DNA of 64,000 bases from Bog-473 sp963744935 (lineage in GTDB: Bacteria > Actinomycetota > Acidimicrobiia > Acidimicrobiales > RAAP-2), in the NCBI GenBank assembly GCA_963744935.1, contig CAVUVM010000001.1:124001-188000 (forward strand), read 5' to 3'. The notes beneath the pieces are model-generated. The model had not been told where the DNA came from. It saw only the letters and a list, made by a program, of their open reading frames with translations, and made no database searches. The translations under genes and the position numbers were made by a program. Below, piece by piece: positions 34,438-42,704 of the stretch (positions are counted from its first letter, which is position 1; each line of letters starts with the position of its first letter).

Positions 34438-34515
34438 CCGTCGTGGCTCATCCGTCGTGGCTCATCCGTCGTGGCTCATTCGTGTGGCTCATCGGGCGTG
34501 GCTCATCCGACGTGG
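34435..34515. repeat. 14-bp tandem array between the ROK kinase and P450 genes
   Basis: The unit CATCCGTCGTGGCT is present in about six copies (CAT starts at 34435, 34449, 34463, 34477, 34490, 34504), with decay toward the right end. On the coding strand each unit supplies an ATGA. The first overlaps the kinase stop and the last is the P450 start. Confidence 0.85.
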
Positions 34516-35333
34516 TTTTCATCGGGGCTCCGCACGCCCACGTGGTCCCCTTCCCAGAGCTTGATGCCGCCGAGGATGCCGGCGGTGTTGGGGACGACGG
34601 TGATGCGCTCGAGCACGTCGCCGAGGTCGCGCCGGTTGACGCGCGGCGCGTTGCCGCCACCGATGTAGAGGTGGTCGAAGAACGTCACCGCATCGAGGTA
34701 GGTGATCATCTTCTGCACCCGCTTGTTCCAGCGCTTGTCGCCGATCTTCTTGCGGGCCGGCTCCCCGAGCTGCTCGTTGAACGACTCGCTCTTGCGGAAC
34801 TCGATGTGGGAGAACTCCAAGTGCGGCAACAGTCGGCCGTCCATGAAGAAGGCCGTGCCGAACCCGGTGCCGAGGGTGATCACGGCCTCGAAGCCCTTGG
34901 TGCCCGCGACGGCCAGGCCCTGGACGTCGGCGTCGTTGGCCACGCGACACGGCTTGCCGATCGCCTTCTTCAGCGCCGTGGCCAGCTTGAAGTGGGACCA
35001 GGCCTCCTGGAGCTTCATGTCGACTTCGGTGCCGGGCCCGTTCTTCGTGACGAAGTGTGGCGCGCTGAGGATGTGGCCCCGGCGCACCATCCCGGGGAAG
35101 CCGGCTGAGATGCGATCGGCTTCGGGCAGCTTCTTGGCCAGCTCGGTCAGCCGCTCGACGAGATGCTTCGGCGGCATGGGGTAGGTCGTCGGGACCCGGA
35201 CCCGCTCGGCCACCTGCTGGCCCTTCGCATCGAGCACGTTGGCCTTGAGGCCGGTGCCACCGATGTCGAGGGCGAGGGTATAGGGGTGCTCGGGCGCTGC
35301 GGCCGCCACTACGCCGGTCGAGGTGTCCGTCAC
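34503..35333 (-). CDS. ROK-family sugar kinase, polyphosphate-glucokinase-like
   Basis: The 276-residue reading starts at GTG 35333; the start is uncertain because no strong ribosome site is seen. The N-terminal LALDIGGTGLKANVLD is the phosphate-1 motif of ROK kinases. ISAGFPGMVRRGHILSAPHF, CRVANDADVQGLAVAGTKG and ITLGTGFGTAFFMDG follow, and HLYIGGGNAPRVNRRDL ends the adenosine part. Relatives phosphorylate glucose with polyphosphate and/or ATP. Zinc-ligand cysteines of other ROK proteins are absent, as in PPGK-type enzymes. It is coupled to the P450 gene through an expanded stop/start region. Confidence 0.75.
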   Translation of the reverse strand: MTDTSTGVVAAAAPEHPYTLALDIGGTGLKANVLDAKGQQVAERVRVPTTYPMPPKHLVERLTELAKKLPEADRISAGFPGMVRRGHILSAPHFVTKNGPGTEVDMKLQEAWSHFKLATALKKAIGKPCRVANDADVQGLAVAGTKGFEAVITLGTGFGTAFFMDGRLLPHLEFSHIEFRKSESFNEQLGEPARKKIGDKRWNKRVQKMITYLDAVTFFDHLYIGGGNAPRVNRRDLGDVLERITVVPNTAGILGGIKLWEGDHVGVRSPDENHVG

Positions 35334-35385
35334 CAGGTGCACTGTAGCCAACGCAGGTTCAAAACGGTCCGGTGAACCGGTCCCG

Positions 35386-36081
35386 TCATCCGAAGAGAAC
35401 GTTGTGGATGACCGCGCGGAGCTGGCTGCCCAATTCCTCGTCGGTCTCGGAGTCGAACGCCGGGCCGGCGAGAAAGAGGCCCGAGAAGACGACGCCCACC
35501 GACGCCGCCATCCTGACGCGGTTCTCGAGCGAGACCCGGGGGTCGGCCAGCACCTGACGCAGCTTGTTCTGGATGTCCTCGTGCTCGGCGTCGTGCGCCT
35601 CGTTGTGCAACTTCTCGAGCGCGGCCTGGTTGCGCTCGTGCATCGCGAAGAGCTTGCGCTGGGGCAGCATCTGGACGGCGATCTCGTCGACCAGCTCACC
35701 CCACTGCTCGAGGGTGACCGGCTCGTCCCCCATGCTCAGGAAGGCCTGCTGGCCGAACTCGTGGATGCGCATGTGCAGCGCCAGGAGGATGTCGTCCTTG
35801 GACTCGAAGTAGTAGTAGATGGCCGCCTTGGTGACACCGAGCCGTTCGGCGATCTGGCGCAGGCTCGTGGCGTCGAAGCCCTGCTCGGTGAAGAGGTCGA
35901 GCGCCACATCGAGGATGCGCTGGCGGGTGTCGTGGGTGGCGGCTGTGTCGGGGGTGGCGTGATCGGCCAGGTCAGCGGCGTTGTCGTCGAGGCTGAGCAC
36001 GGGCTCGTCGCCGGCGACGGCCTCGACGAGGCTCTCCTCGTTTTGTTCTGACTGGTCGGTTTGCGTCATATTTCTTTCCAC
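35386..36081 (-). CDS. TetR-family repressor
   Basis: The 231-residue protein has an acidic N-terminal tail of about 50 residues, then the TetR helix-turn-helix (RQRILDVALDLFTEQGFDATSLRQIAERLGVTKAAIYYYFESKDDILLAL) and a ligand domain ending RMAASVGVVFSGLFLAGPAF. It is divergent from a DrrA-like exporter gene. A perfect 10-bp inverted repeat (36098-36107/36137-36146) lies in the shared promoter. It probably represses the exporter and itself until an inducer binds. Confidence 0.85.
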   Translation of the reverse strand: MERNMTQTDQSEQNEESLVEAVAGDEPVLSLDDNAADLADHATPDTAATHDTRQRILDVALDLFTEQGFDATSLRQIAERLGVTKAAIYYYFESKDDILLALHMRIHEFGQQAFLSMGDEPVTLEQWGELVDEIAVQMLPQRKLFAMHERNQAALEKLHNEAHDAEHEDIQNKLRQVLADPRVSLENRVRMAASVGVVFSGLFLAGPAFDSETDEELGSQLRAVIHNVLFG

Positions 36082-36097
36082 AAATCTACTTGACGAC

Positions 36098-36146
36098 CGG
36101 TTAGTAACACCTTACTCTGACCAACAGCTCCCAACTTTACTAACCG
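36098..36146. promoter_or_regulatory. Inverted-repeat operator for the TetR regulator
   Basis: CGGTTAGTAA (36098-36107) and TTACTAACCG (36137-36146) are exact inverted copies 29 bp apart. The right arm ends 10 bp before the exporter start codon, and each arm resembles a TetR half-site of the ACTAACCGGTC type. They may be two separate operators, one per gene. Confidence 0.65.
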
Positions 36147-36156
36147 ACAGGTAGGT

Positions 36157-37230
36157 ATGTCTATGGCTGACGAGCTGATGATCCAGGCCGAGGACCTGAC
36201 GAAGCGGTACGGCGAGACCCAGGCCCTGGCCGGGGTCTCTTTTGGCGTACCGGCCGGGACCATCCTCGGCCTGCTGGGCCCGAACGGCGCCGGCAAGACG
36301 ACGGCCGTGCGGATCCTCACCACGCTGGCCATCCCCGACTCTGGGTCGGGAACCGTGGCCGGGATCGACGTCGTTCGCCATCCCGGTGAGGTGCGGCGTC
36401 ACATCGGCGTGGCCGCCCAGGACGCAACGTTGGACCCACTGCTCACGGGGCGCCAGAACCTCGTGCTGGTGGGCGAGCTCTCCGACATGGGACGGGCTGC
36501 TTCGCGGGCGCGGGCGGCCGAGCTGCTCGAACGGTTCGAGCTGACGTTCGCGGCCGACCGCGTGGTCAAGGGCTATTCGGGCGGTATGCGGCGGCGGCTG
36601 GACCTGGCCGCCGCGATGATGACGCGGCCGCCGGTCCTGTTCCTCGACGAGCCGACGACCGGCCTGGACCCGACGTCGCGCCAGCGGGTGTGGGAAGCCA
36701 TCCGGGAGCTCCTCGGCGAGGGCGTGACCGTGCTGCTGACGACGCAGTATCTCGAGGAGGCCGACGAGTTGGCGCAACGCATCGTGGTGGTGAACCACGG
36801 ATTGGTGATCGCGGATGGGACGCCGCTCGAGCTGAAGGAGGCGAGCCGCAGCGCGCGCCTCGAGGTGACGCTGTCGGCCCCGCACCCCGACGCGGTGTCG
36901 GCCATGGCGCCGCTGGTGGCCGGGACGGTGCACGTGAGCGACGACGGGCGTCGCTTGGTAGCGGGCGTGGACGCGTCGACCGGTTTGGCGACGGCGGTCG
37001 TCCGTGCGCTGGACGCCGCGGGGGTGCTGGTCGACAACATCGAGGTGCGCCAGCCCTCGCTCGACGACGTCTTCTTCTCGTTGACCGGTGAACACGTCGA
37101 AGAGGAGGACGAGGTGGTCGCCGAGCCTGACGACGGTGACGGTTCGTCCCAGGTCGGCGAGCGTCTGCAGGATTCGGCCGGCGACGGTGTCGGTGACGAG
37201 TGGCAGGAACTGGAAGGAGCGCGGCGATGA
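36157..37230 (+). CDS. ABC transporter ATP-binding protein, DrrA-like
   Basis: The 357-residue protein has Walker A GPNGAGKTT (about 44-52), Q-loop VAAQDATLDPLLTGRQNL, signature YSGGMRRRLDLA, Walker B VLFLDEPTTGLDP and the DrrA-type C-terminal domain ending VEDI-like NIEVRQPSLDDVFFSLTGE. An additional acidic tail of about 40 residues (EEEDEVVAEPDDGDG...) is uncommon. It powers export with the overlapping downstream permease (ATGA at 37227-37230). The family exports daunorubicin-like compounds and lipids. Expression is likely controlled by the divergent TetR gene. Confidence 0.9.
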   Translation: MSMADELMIQAEDLTKRYGETQALAGVSFGVPAGTILGLLGPNGAGKTTAVRILTTLAIPDSGSGTVAGIDVVRHPGEVRRHIGVAAQDATLDPLLTGRQNLVLVGELSDMGRAASRARAAELLERFELTFAADRVVKGYSGGMRRRLDLAAAMMTRPPVLFLDEPTTGLDPTSRQRVWEAIRELLGEGVTVLLTTQYLEEADELAQRIVVVNHGLVIADGTPLELKEASRSARLEVTLSAPHPDAVSAMAPLVAGTVHVSDDGRRLVAGVDASTGLATAVVRALDAAGVLVDNIEVRQPSLDDVFFSLTGEHVEEEDEVVAEPDDGDGSSQVGERLQDSAGDGVGDEWQELEGARR

Positions 37231-38084
37231 CGACGACCACGTTGACCCCGACCACGATCGGAGTGGGCGCCCCACGGACGCGAGGGGTGGTCGCCGGCCG
37301 GTTGTCCGACATCTGGGCGATGACCCGGCGCAACCTCGTGCACATTTCGCGCGAGCCGATGCAGCTGTCGGACGTGACGATCCAGCCGGTGCTCTTCACC
37401 TTCCTCTTCGTCTACATCTTCGGTGGTGCCATCCCGATCCCGGGCGGCGGGAGCGACGTCGACTACCTCTTGGCCGGACTGTTGTCGCTGAACCTGGTGA
37501 CGTCCGTCATGGGCACCGCGGTCGGGCTGAGCACGGACCTGCACGAGGGCATGATCGACCGCTTCCGGACGCTGCCCATGTGGCGCTCCGCCGTCTTGGT
37601 GGGCCGCTCCATGGCGGACCTGTTGACGTCGTGCCTGTGCGCGCTCATCGTGGGCCTGACGGGCTTGGTCGTCGGCTGGCGGCCGGGGTCCAACCCCATC
37701 TCGATCGTGGGCGGCTTCGCACTGGTGCTGTTCTTCGCGTACGGCCTGACCTGGATCGCGGCTTGCGTCGGCATGAACTCGAAGAGTCCCGAGTCAGCCG
37801 CGTCGTTCGGCTTCATCGTGCTCTTCCCGTTGGCCTTCGTCTCGAACGCCTTGGTCCCGACCCAGCACATGCCCGGCTGGCTCCAGGCCATCGCCAACTG
37901 GAACCCGGTCAGCGCCGTGACGGCGGGGGCCCGGGTCCTCTGGGACAACCCCAACCCGTCCGGGGCGATCCATGCCTGGCCCATGCAGCATCCGGTCGAG
38001 GCATCCCTGATCTGGTCGGTCGTCCTCATCGCGATCGCCGCTCCGTTGGCGGCTCACTTCTTCAAGCGGCGCACGACGGAGTAG
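37227..38084 (+). CDS. ABC-2 type permease, DrrB-like
   Basis: This 285-residue membrane protein has six hydrophobic segments in the ABC-2 pattern: VTIQPVLFTFLFVYIFGGA, LLAGLLSLNLVTSVMGTAV, the GMIDRFRTLPM coupling stretch, LLTSCLCALIVGLTGLVVGW, FALVLFFAYGLTWIAACVGM, FGFIVLFPLAFVSNALVP and VVLIAIAAPLAAHFF. It forms the membrane channel for the preceding ATPase. Start ATG 37227 overlaps the ATPase stop. Confidence 0.9.
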   Translation: MTTTTLTPTTIGVGAPRTRGVVAGRLSDIWAMTRRNLVHISREPMQLSDVTIQPVLFTFLFVYIFGGAIPIPGGGSDVDYLLAGLLSLNLVTSVMGTAVGLSTDLHEGMIDRFRTLPMWRSAVLVGRSMADLLTSCLCALIVGLTGLVVGWRPGSNPISIVGGFALVLFFAYGLTWIAACVGMNSKSPESAASFGFIVLFPLAFVSNALVPTQHMPGWLQAIANWNPVSAVTAGARVLWDNPNPSGAIHAWPMQHPVEASLIWSVVLIAIAAPLAAHFFKRRTTE

Positions 38085-38194
38085 ACGGAGTAGTAAGGGG
38101 CGTCGAGCCTCCGCCCGGATCGATCGGGACCAACGGCCATTCCCCCACGCCGGCGCGTCGCGGTAGCGTTTTGAGCGGGGAAGGAGGCGGGGGG

Positions 38195-39388
38195 ATGGAC
38201 GAGTTCGCACACGGGGAATCTGTGGGGGAGGACACCGGGCCGGGGGGCCAGCCCGAGGCCCATCCACTCGAGCGGTACTTCGCGATGCCGGCGGGGGGCT
38301 GGCCGGAGCCGGCGACTGAGAGCGCCAGCGTCCATCGGGAGCCGAGCGACTCGGCGGGTCCGCCGGCAGGCACCTCGCCGCCGCCCACACCGCCGGCGCC
38401 CCCACCATCACCAATGGGCGCAGAATCGCTGGCCCCGCAGCAGGGTGCGACGGCGGATCCCCCACCGCAGGCGGCGACAGCGCCGCCGCCCCAGTCACAG
38501 GCGGCGACCCCTCGGGGACGCCTTCGCCTCGCCGTCATCTCGCTCGCACTCCTCCTGGTCGCCGCTGGCGTTGTCGGCGGCATCGTTTCCACCTCGAGCG
38601 GACCACCGGCTCCTGGCGCCGGGAGCACCCCGGCGAACTTCGTCGTCTCGTCGACGCAGACGACGCTCAACCAGCACACCGCCGACATCGACATCAGTGG
38701 CACGGTCACGGCCGCCGGCCAGACCGTCCCGCTGCAAGGAACCGGGACGGTGGACTTCGACACCAACGCCTTCGATGCGAACATCTCGGAATTAAGCGGG
38801 CCGAGCTCCTTCACAGAACACGAGCTCGTCGTCGACAACCAGATCTACATAGGCATTTTCTCCGGCGGCACGAACGTGTCCGCTCTCACGGGAGGTCCCG
38901 AGTGGATCAACGTGCCACTCACTGAGCAGGACTCGAGCGGACTCGGTGCGGGTAACGTCGATCCCCTCGACCAACTCAAGCTGTTGGAGCAGAGGGGCGC
39001 GACGGTCGTTCCGTTGGGCACCTCGAGCGTCAACGGCGTGACGGTCTCCGGCTACGCCGTGACCTTCGGCCAGGCCGAGATCCAGCAGGCCGAGCAACAA
39101 GAGTTCCAGGCATTGCACCTCACGCCGGCCCAGGCACAGCAGGCGCTCAGGGCGGCCCAGGTGCTCGGCCCGCCGACACTGCACGTGTACTTCGACGGCA
39201 GCGGACTTCTGCGTCAGGAATCGGTATCGCTCGGCGGCGGCTCCAGCCCCGTCTCCGGCACGGTGCAGATGACGTATTCCAATTTCGGCACACCGGTGAC
39301 CATCGCACCGCCGGCGAGCAACGACGTCGTCAGCTTCACCCAGTTCGAGCAGGACGCCCAGGCCTACGAGGCGTCGCAGAAGGGGTAG
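38195..39388 (+). CDS. Membrane-anchored extracytoplasmic protein (LppX/LprG-like domain)
   Basis: ATG 38195 follows AAGGAGG by 7 bp. The 397-residue protein has a Pro-rich cytoplasmic N-terminus (about 1-105), one membrane helix (LRLAVISLALLLVAAGVVGGIV) and an outside domain of about 265 residues. The latter (FVVSSTQTTLNQHTADIDISGTV...VDFDTNAFDANISEL...ELVVDNQIYIGIF...VNGVTVSGYAVTF...VQMTYSNFGTPVTIAPP) has the layout of LppX/LprG-type lipid- or ligand-binding beta-sheet proteins. It is a paralogue of the protein at 53456-54943: both end VxFTQxE after NFGTPV/NYGTPV. The role is not known; lipid transfer or sensing is plausible. Confidence 0.65.
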   Translation: MDEFAHGESVGEDTGPGGQPEAHPLERYFAMPAGGWPEPATESASVHREPSDSAGPPAGTSPPPTPPAPPPSPMGAESLAPQQGATADPPPQAATAPPPQSQAATPRGRLRLAVISLALLLVAAGVVGGIVSTSSGPPAPGAGSTPANFVVSSTQTTLNQHTADIDISGTVTAAGQTVPLQGTGTVDFDTNAFDANISELSGPSSFTEHELVVDNQIYIGIFSGGTNVSALTGGPEWINVPLTEQDSSGLGAGNVDPLDQLKLLEQRGATVVPLGTSSVNGVTVSGYAVTFGQAEIQQAEQQEFQALHLTPAQAQQALRAAQVLGPPTLHVYFDGSGLLRQESVSLGGGSSPVSGTVQMTYSNFGTPVTIAPPASNDVVSFTQFEQDAQAYEASQKG

Positions 39389-39455
39389 CAGCACCGCCAA
39401 GGTCGCCACGGCGACCGGCGGCGGATGCGGAAGTCGTTCGGTAGCCTCCTGAGAC

Positions 39456-40868
39456 GTGACCGCAGAACCATGGCTGGAAGACGCGTGCTCGCTGGTTGAC
39501 GCGTTCCGGGCCGGCACGATCTCGCCGACGGAAGCGCTGGAAGGGTCGCTGGCGGCGATCGAGGCCTCGCAGCTCAACGCGGTGTGCTTCGTCGATGAGG
39601 AGCGGGCCCGGGAGGCGGCGGCGTCCACTGACGTGAGCCTGCCGTTCGGCGGTGTGCCCATTGGCCTCAAGGAGCTCGACCCGGTCAAGGGCTGGCCGCG
39701 GACGGAGGCTTCGTTGGTCTTCAAGGACCGCGTGTCCGACTACGACGGCACCATGACGGCTCGCCTGCGCCACGCGGGGGCCGTACTGGCGGGACAGACG
39801 ACCGCGTCGGAGTTCGGCGGCATCAACTGCACGTACACCCGGCTGCACGGCGCCACCTCCAACCCCTACGACCTCGAACGCACGCCCGGTGGGTCGTCCG
39901 GCGGGTCCGCCGCGTCCGTCGCCGGCGGCCTGTTCCCGATCTGCACCGGTGGCGACGGCGGAGGCTCCATCCGCATCCCGGCCGGCTTCACGGGACTGTT
40001 CGGTCTCAAGGCGACCTTCGGGCGCATCCCCAAGGGACCGCACACCGAGATCGAGCCGCTGACCGCGGTCCTCGGGTGCGTCTCCCGTTCGGTGCGCGAT
40101 TCGGCGCGCTGGTTCGACGTGTGCAACGGGGCCGACGAGTACGACCCCTTCTCGCTCCCGCGCGTCGGCGGCTGGGAGGCCGGGCTGGGTCACCACCACG
40201 TGCGCGGCATGCGCGTCGTCGTCTCGGTCGATCTGGGATCTGCGGTCGTCGCGGCGGCCGTGCGCGAGAAGGTCGAGGACGCGGCCGACCTGCTGATCAA
40301 GGACGCCGGGCTCGAGCGCGTCGACGTCCCCATCGCACTGCCCCAGGGCGGGTTGGAGTGGGCACTGGCGGGCACGGCCAGCCTGCTCGTCGGGCTCGGG
40401 GACCTCTACCCCGGCTGCGTCAACGACCTCACGCCCGAGATCATGCTGGCGACCAACATCGCGACGAACCACTTCACCGTCGACACCGCGAAGAACATCG
40501 AGGCGTTCCGGCGGGCCTCCATCGTGCAGATGGGCCAGATCTTCGACCGGGTCGACTTCATCATCTGTGCGACCAATCCCGACGTGGCCTTCGGCACGCA
40601 GGGCCCGATGCCGACGACGGTCGACGGCATCGACCTGGTGGCCGAGCGTGGGTTCGAGACGGCGCTGGGCAACAACGGGGCGCTGACCATCCCGGCCAAC
40701 ACCACCGGTCAACCCGCGGTGGCGATCCCGATCGGGCTCGTCGAAGGGCTCCCGGTCTCCATGCAGATCATCGGGCGCCGGCACGCGGAGCAGTTGCTGC
40801 TGGACCTGGCGCGGACGGTCGAGCTCGAGCGCCCGTGGCCGCTCGTCGCGCCGAACGCGCCCGTCTGA
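39456..40868 (+). CDS. Amidase (amidase-signature family)
   Basis: GTG 39456 starts a 470-residue protein. The amidase-signature Ser-Ser-Lys triad is visible: Lys in VPIGLKELD (about 71-79), first Ser in the GGSSGGSAASVAGG block and the nucleophile in GGDGGGSIRIPAGFTGLFGLK. The length is normal for the family, which hydrolyses amides or acts in GatA-like roles. GatB/GatC genes are absent nearby, so it is a free amidase of unknown substrate. Confidence 0.85.
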   Translation: MTAEPWLEDACSLVDAFRAGTISPTEALEGSLAAIEASQLNAVCFVDEERAREAAASTDVSLPFGGVPIGLKELDPVKGWPRTEASLVFKDRVSDYDGTMTARLRHAGAVLAGQTTASEFGGINCTYTRLHGATSNPYDLERTPGGSSGGSAASVAGGLFPICTGGDGGGSIRIPAGFTGLFGLKATFGRIPKGPHTEIEPLTAVLGCVSRSVRDSARWFDVCNGADEYDPFSLPRVGGWEAGLGHHHVRGMRVVVSVDLGSAVVAAAVREKVEDAADLLIKDAGLERVDVPIALPQGGLEWALAGTASLLVGLGDLYPGCVNDLTPEIMLATNIATNHFTVDTAKNIEAFRRASIVQMGQIFDRVDFIICATNPDVAFGTQGPMPTTVDGIDLVAERGFETALGNNGALTIPANTTGQPAVAIPIGLVEGLPVSMQIIGRRHAEQLLLDLARTVELERPWPLVAPNAPV

Positions 40869-41114
40869 ACGAATCCGCGTCCGCCGCCAGCACCGCTCTC
40901 ACACGACGAAACGAACCGTCGCACCGCGAGTCGGCAACCGGATCGCAACCGTTTGCCAACCGTCCGTAGTCGAGCGCTCAGAACCGCAGCGCAAATGACA
41001 ACGGAGCAACAGAACCCCCGGTCGCGCAGATGTTTTTTGGGGTCCCGTTGCGCGTGTCTGTGACTTTTGACACCTGCGTTTTCACGATCGTTTGCCGTAA
41101 GTTGAGAACTTCTC
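40869..41114. promoter_or_regulatory. Intergenic region with a possible promoter
   Basis: This 246-bp gap precedes the nuclease-like gene. A TTGACA at 41067-41072 could be a -35 box, but no good -10 is seen at the proper distance. Nothing else is recognised. Confidence 0.3.
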
Positions 41115-42629
41115 ATGGCCGAAGAGATGCTCTTCACCGTTGCCGGCTCGGTAGCCATGCCGGCGCAGACGATCTCGCTCGAGGAGGCGGGGTTTGAGGA
41201 GCGCGCCGATCTGCAGGAGTGGGTGCTCTCCAACCCGGCCATCTTGGGCCCCGCCGTCAAGGTCATCACCTTCGACATCGACGGTCTCCCCAACGCGGCC
41301 AACGCCACTCGTGACCGCATTCACGTCCTCGGCCTCGGCATAGACGGTCGTCTGGTGGTCGCCGAGCTCAAGAGCAGCCGCACGCCCGACACCGAGGTCA
41401 CAGCGATCAAGTACGCAGCGATGGCCAGCCGGATCTTGCCCGAGTCGCTGGCCGACCAGTACGCCCGCTTCCAGAGCCGGCGCCAGGTCCCCGTGACGGT
41501 CGACGAGGCGCTGGCCGAATTGCAGGGCCACGCGCCCGACCTGTCCTACGAGACGTTGCGCCGTCCCCGCGTCGTGCTCTTGGCCCGAGACTTCTCTCCC
41601 GTGGTCACGGCCAGCGTGGTGTGGCTGAGCGAGATGGGACTCGACCTCTCCCTCGTCCAGATCAGCGCCTTCCGCTCCTACGTCTACGGCCAGTCCGGCA
41701 CCAGCAGCGGCAACGTACCCATGATCGCGGTCAACCAGATCTACCCGCTGCGCGAGATCGAGGAGTTCACAACCAGCCCCGAGCGCCAGCGCGCCAAGGA
41801 GATGGCCGAGGCCAAGCGGCGCGTCCAAGACGCCAGCACGGTGCGTCGCCTCGTGAACTCTGAGCTCGTGGCGGACGGCACCATCTTCACCTTCAGTCCG
41901 CCGAGTGACCTCGGCTTCGATCTGCGCAACCAACTCGAGGAGTGGCTGCACGAAGACCCGGCCCGGCGCACCGCGTACTGGCAGAACAACCTCGCCGCGC
42001 CGCTCGTGTGGGACGTGGACAAGAGCGCGTACACACCGGCCGCGTTGGCGCGCACCATCGTCGAAGAGGCGACCGGGCTCAGTCAAGATGTCTTCGGCAC
42101 GCAGTGGTGGCGCGATCCGGCCGGCTGGACCCTCGTCGAGCTGGCGGGCCCGATCAGTGGCGGCCGTGGCGCGCTCTATCGCGACTACTGGTCGCGCTGG
42201 CTCGAGGTCGTGCGCCAGCGGCACCCCGAGTGGACACGCATGTCGACGTTGCCGGCGCAGAACTTCATCACCCTGCCGGCGCCGATCAAGGGCACGCACT
42301 ACGGGCTGGCCTTCGCAGCCGGCGGGCGGCTGCGGTCGGACTTCACTATCGACCTGGGCTCGCAGGAGGCGAGCGCGGCGCAGTTCGAGGCGATCGCGGC
42401 CCAGCAGGGCGTGATCGAGTCGCGTTACGGCGAGCCGCTCACGTGGGAGCGGCTGCCCGAACGCGGCGCCTACCGGATCGCCGACTACGGAGAGGGCGAG
42501 ATCACCAAGGCCGAGGACTACGCCTTCTACATCGACTGGATGGTCGATGCGCAAGAGCGCCTCCGCCGGGCGCTCGGCGACGTCGTCCCCACCCCCGAGC
42601 CGCCCGTCAACGGGTTCGAGCGCCGCTGA
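41115..42629 (+). CDS. PD-(D/E)XK nuclease-like protein with DUF4268-like C-terminus
   Basis: The protein has 504 residues. Residues 15-100 read EEAGFEERADLQEWVLSNPAILG...DRIHVLGLGIDGRLVVAELKSS, the NucS/DUF91-like endonuclease pattern with Glu, Asp and E-x-K at the expected spacing. The C-terminal third (YRDYWSRWLEVVRQRHPEW...LPAQNFITLPAPIKGTHYGLAFAAGGRLRSDFTIDL...FEAIAAQQGVIESRYGEPLTWERLPERGAYRI) fits DUF4268. A DNA-cutting role in repair or defence is a reasonable inference; no methylase or helicase partner is adjacent. The region between the two domains is unassigned. Confidence 0.7.
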   Translation: MAEEMLFTVAGSVAMPAQTISLEEAGFEERADLQEWVLSNPAILGPAVKVITFDIDGLPNAANATRDRIHVLGLGIDGRLVVAELKSSRTPDTEVTAIKYAAMASRILPESLADQYARFQSRRQVPVTVDEALAELQGHAPDLSYETLRRPRVVLLARDFSPVVTASVVWLSEMGLDLSLVQISAFRSYVYGQSGTSSGNVPMIAVNQIYPLREIEEFTTSPERQRAKEMAEAKRRVQDASTVRRLVNSELVADGTIFTFSPPSDLGFDLRNQLEEWLHEDPARRTAYWQNNLAAPLVWDVDKSAYTPAALARTIVEEATGLSQDVFGTQWWRDPAGWTLVELAGPISGGRGALYRDYWSRWLEVVRQRHPEWTRMSTLPAQNFITLPAPIKGTHYGLAFAAGGRLRSDFTIDLGSQEASAAQFEAIAAQQGVIESRYGEPLTWERLPERGAYRIADYGEGEITKAEDYAFYIDWMVDAQERLRRALGDVVPTPEPPVNGFERR

Positions 42630-42704
42630 TCACGACGACTTGAGTCACGACGACTTGAGTCACGACGACTTGAGTCACGACGACTTGCGTCACGACCGCT
42701 TGAG
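42630..42704. repeat. 15-bp tandem array carrying repeated stop codons
   Basis: Five units of TCACGACGACTTGAG (starts at 42630, 42645, 42660, 42675, 42690), the last being the 3' end of the permease gene. Read on the minus strand, each unit is four codons plus TGA, so the permease stop has been copied four extra times. Confidence 0.9.

Noticed and set aside
34435..34515. Possible CRISPR array
   Set aside because: The units are 13-14 bp, directly adjacent and without spacers; they start and end at gene codons.
39336..40784. 482-residue minus-strand reading opposite the amidase
   Set aside because: It is antisense to a complete amidase-signature gene and lacks family motifs.
42630..42704. Possible CRISPR array
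   Set aside because: The 15-bp units have no spacers, and the last one is part of the permease gene.
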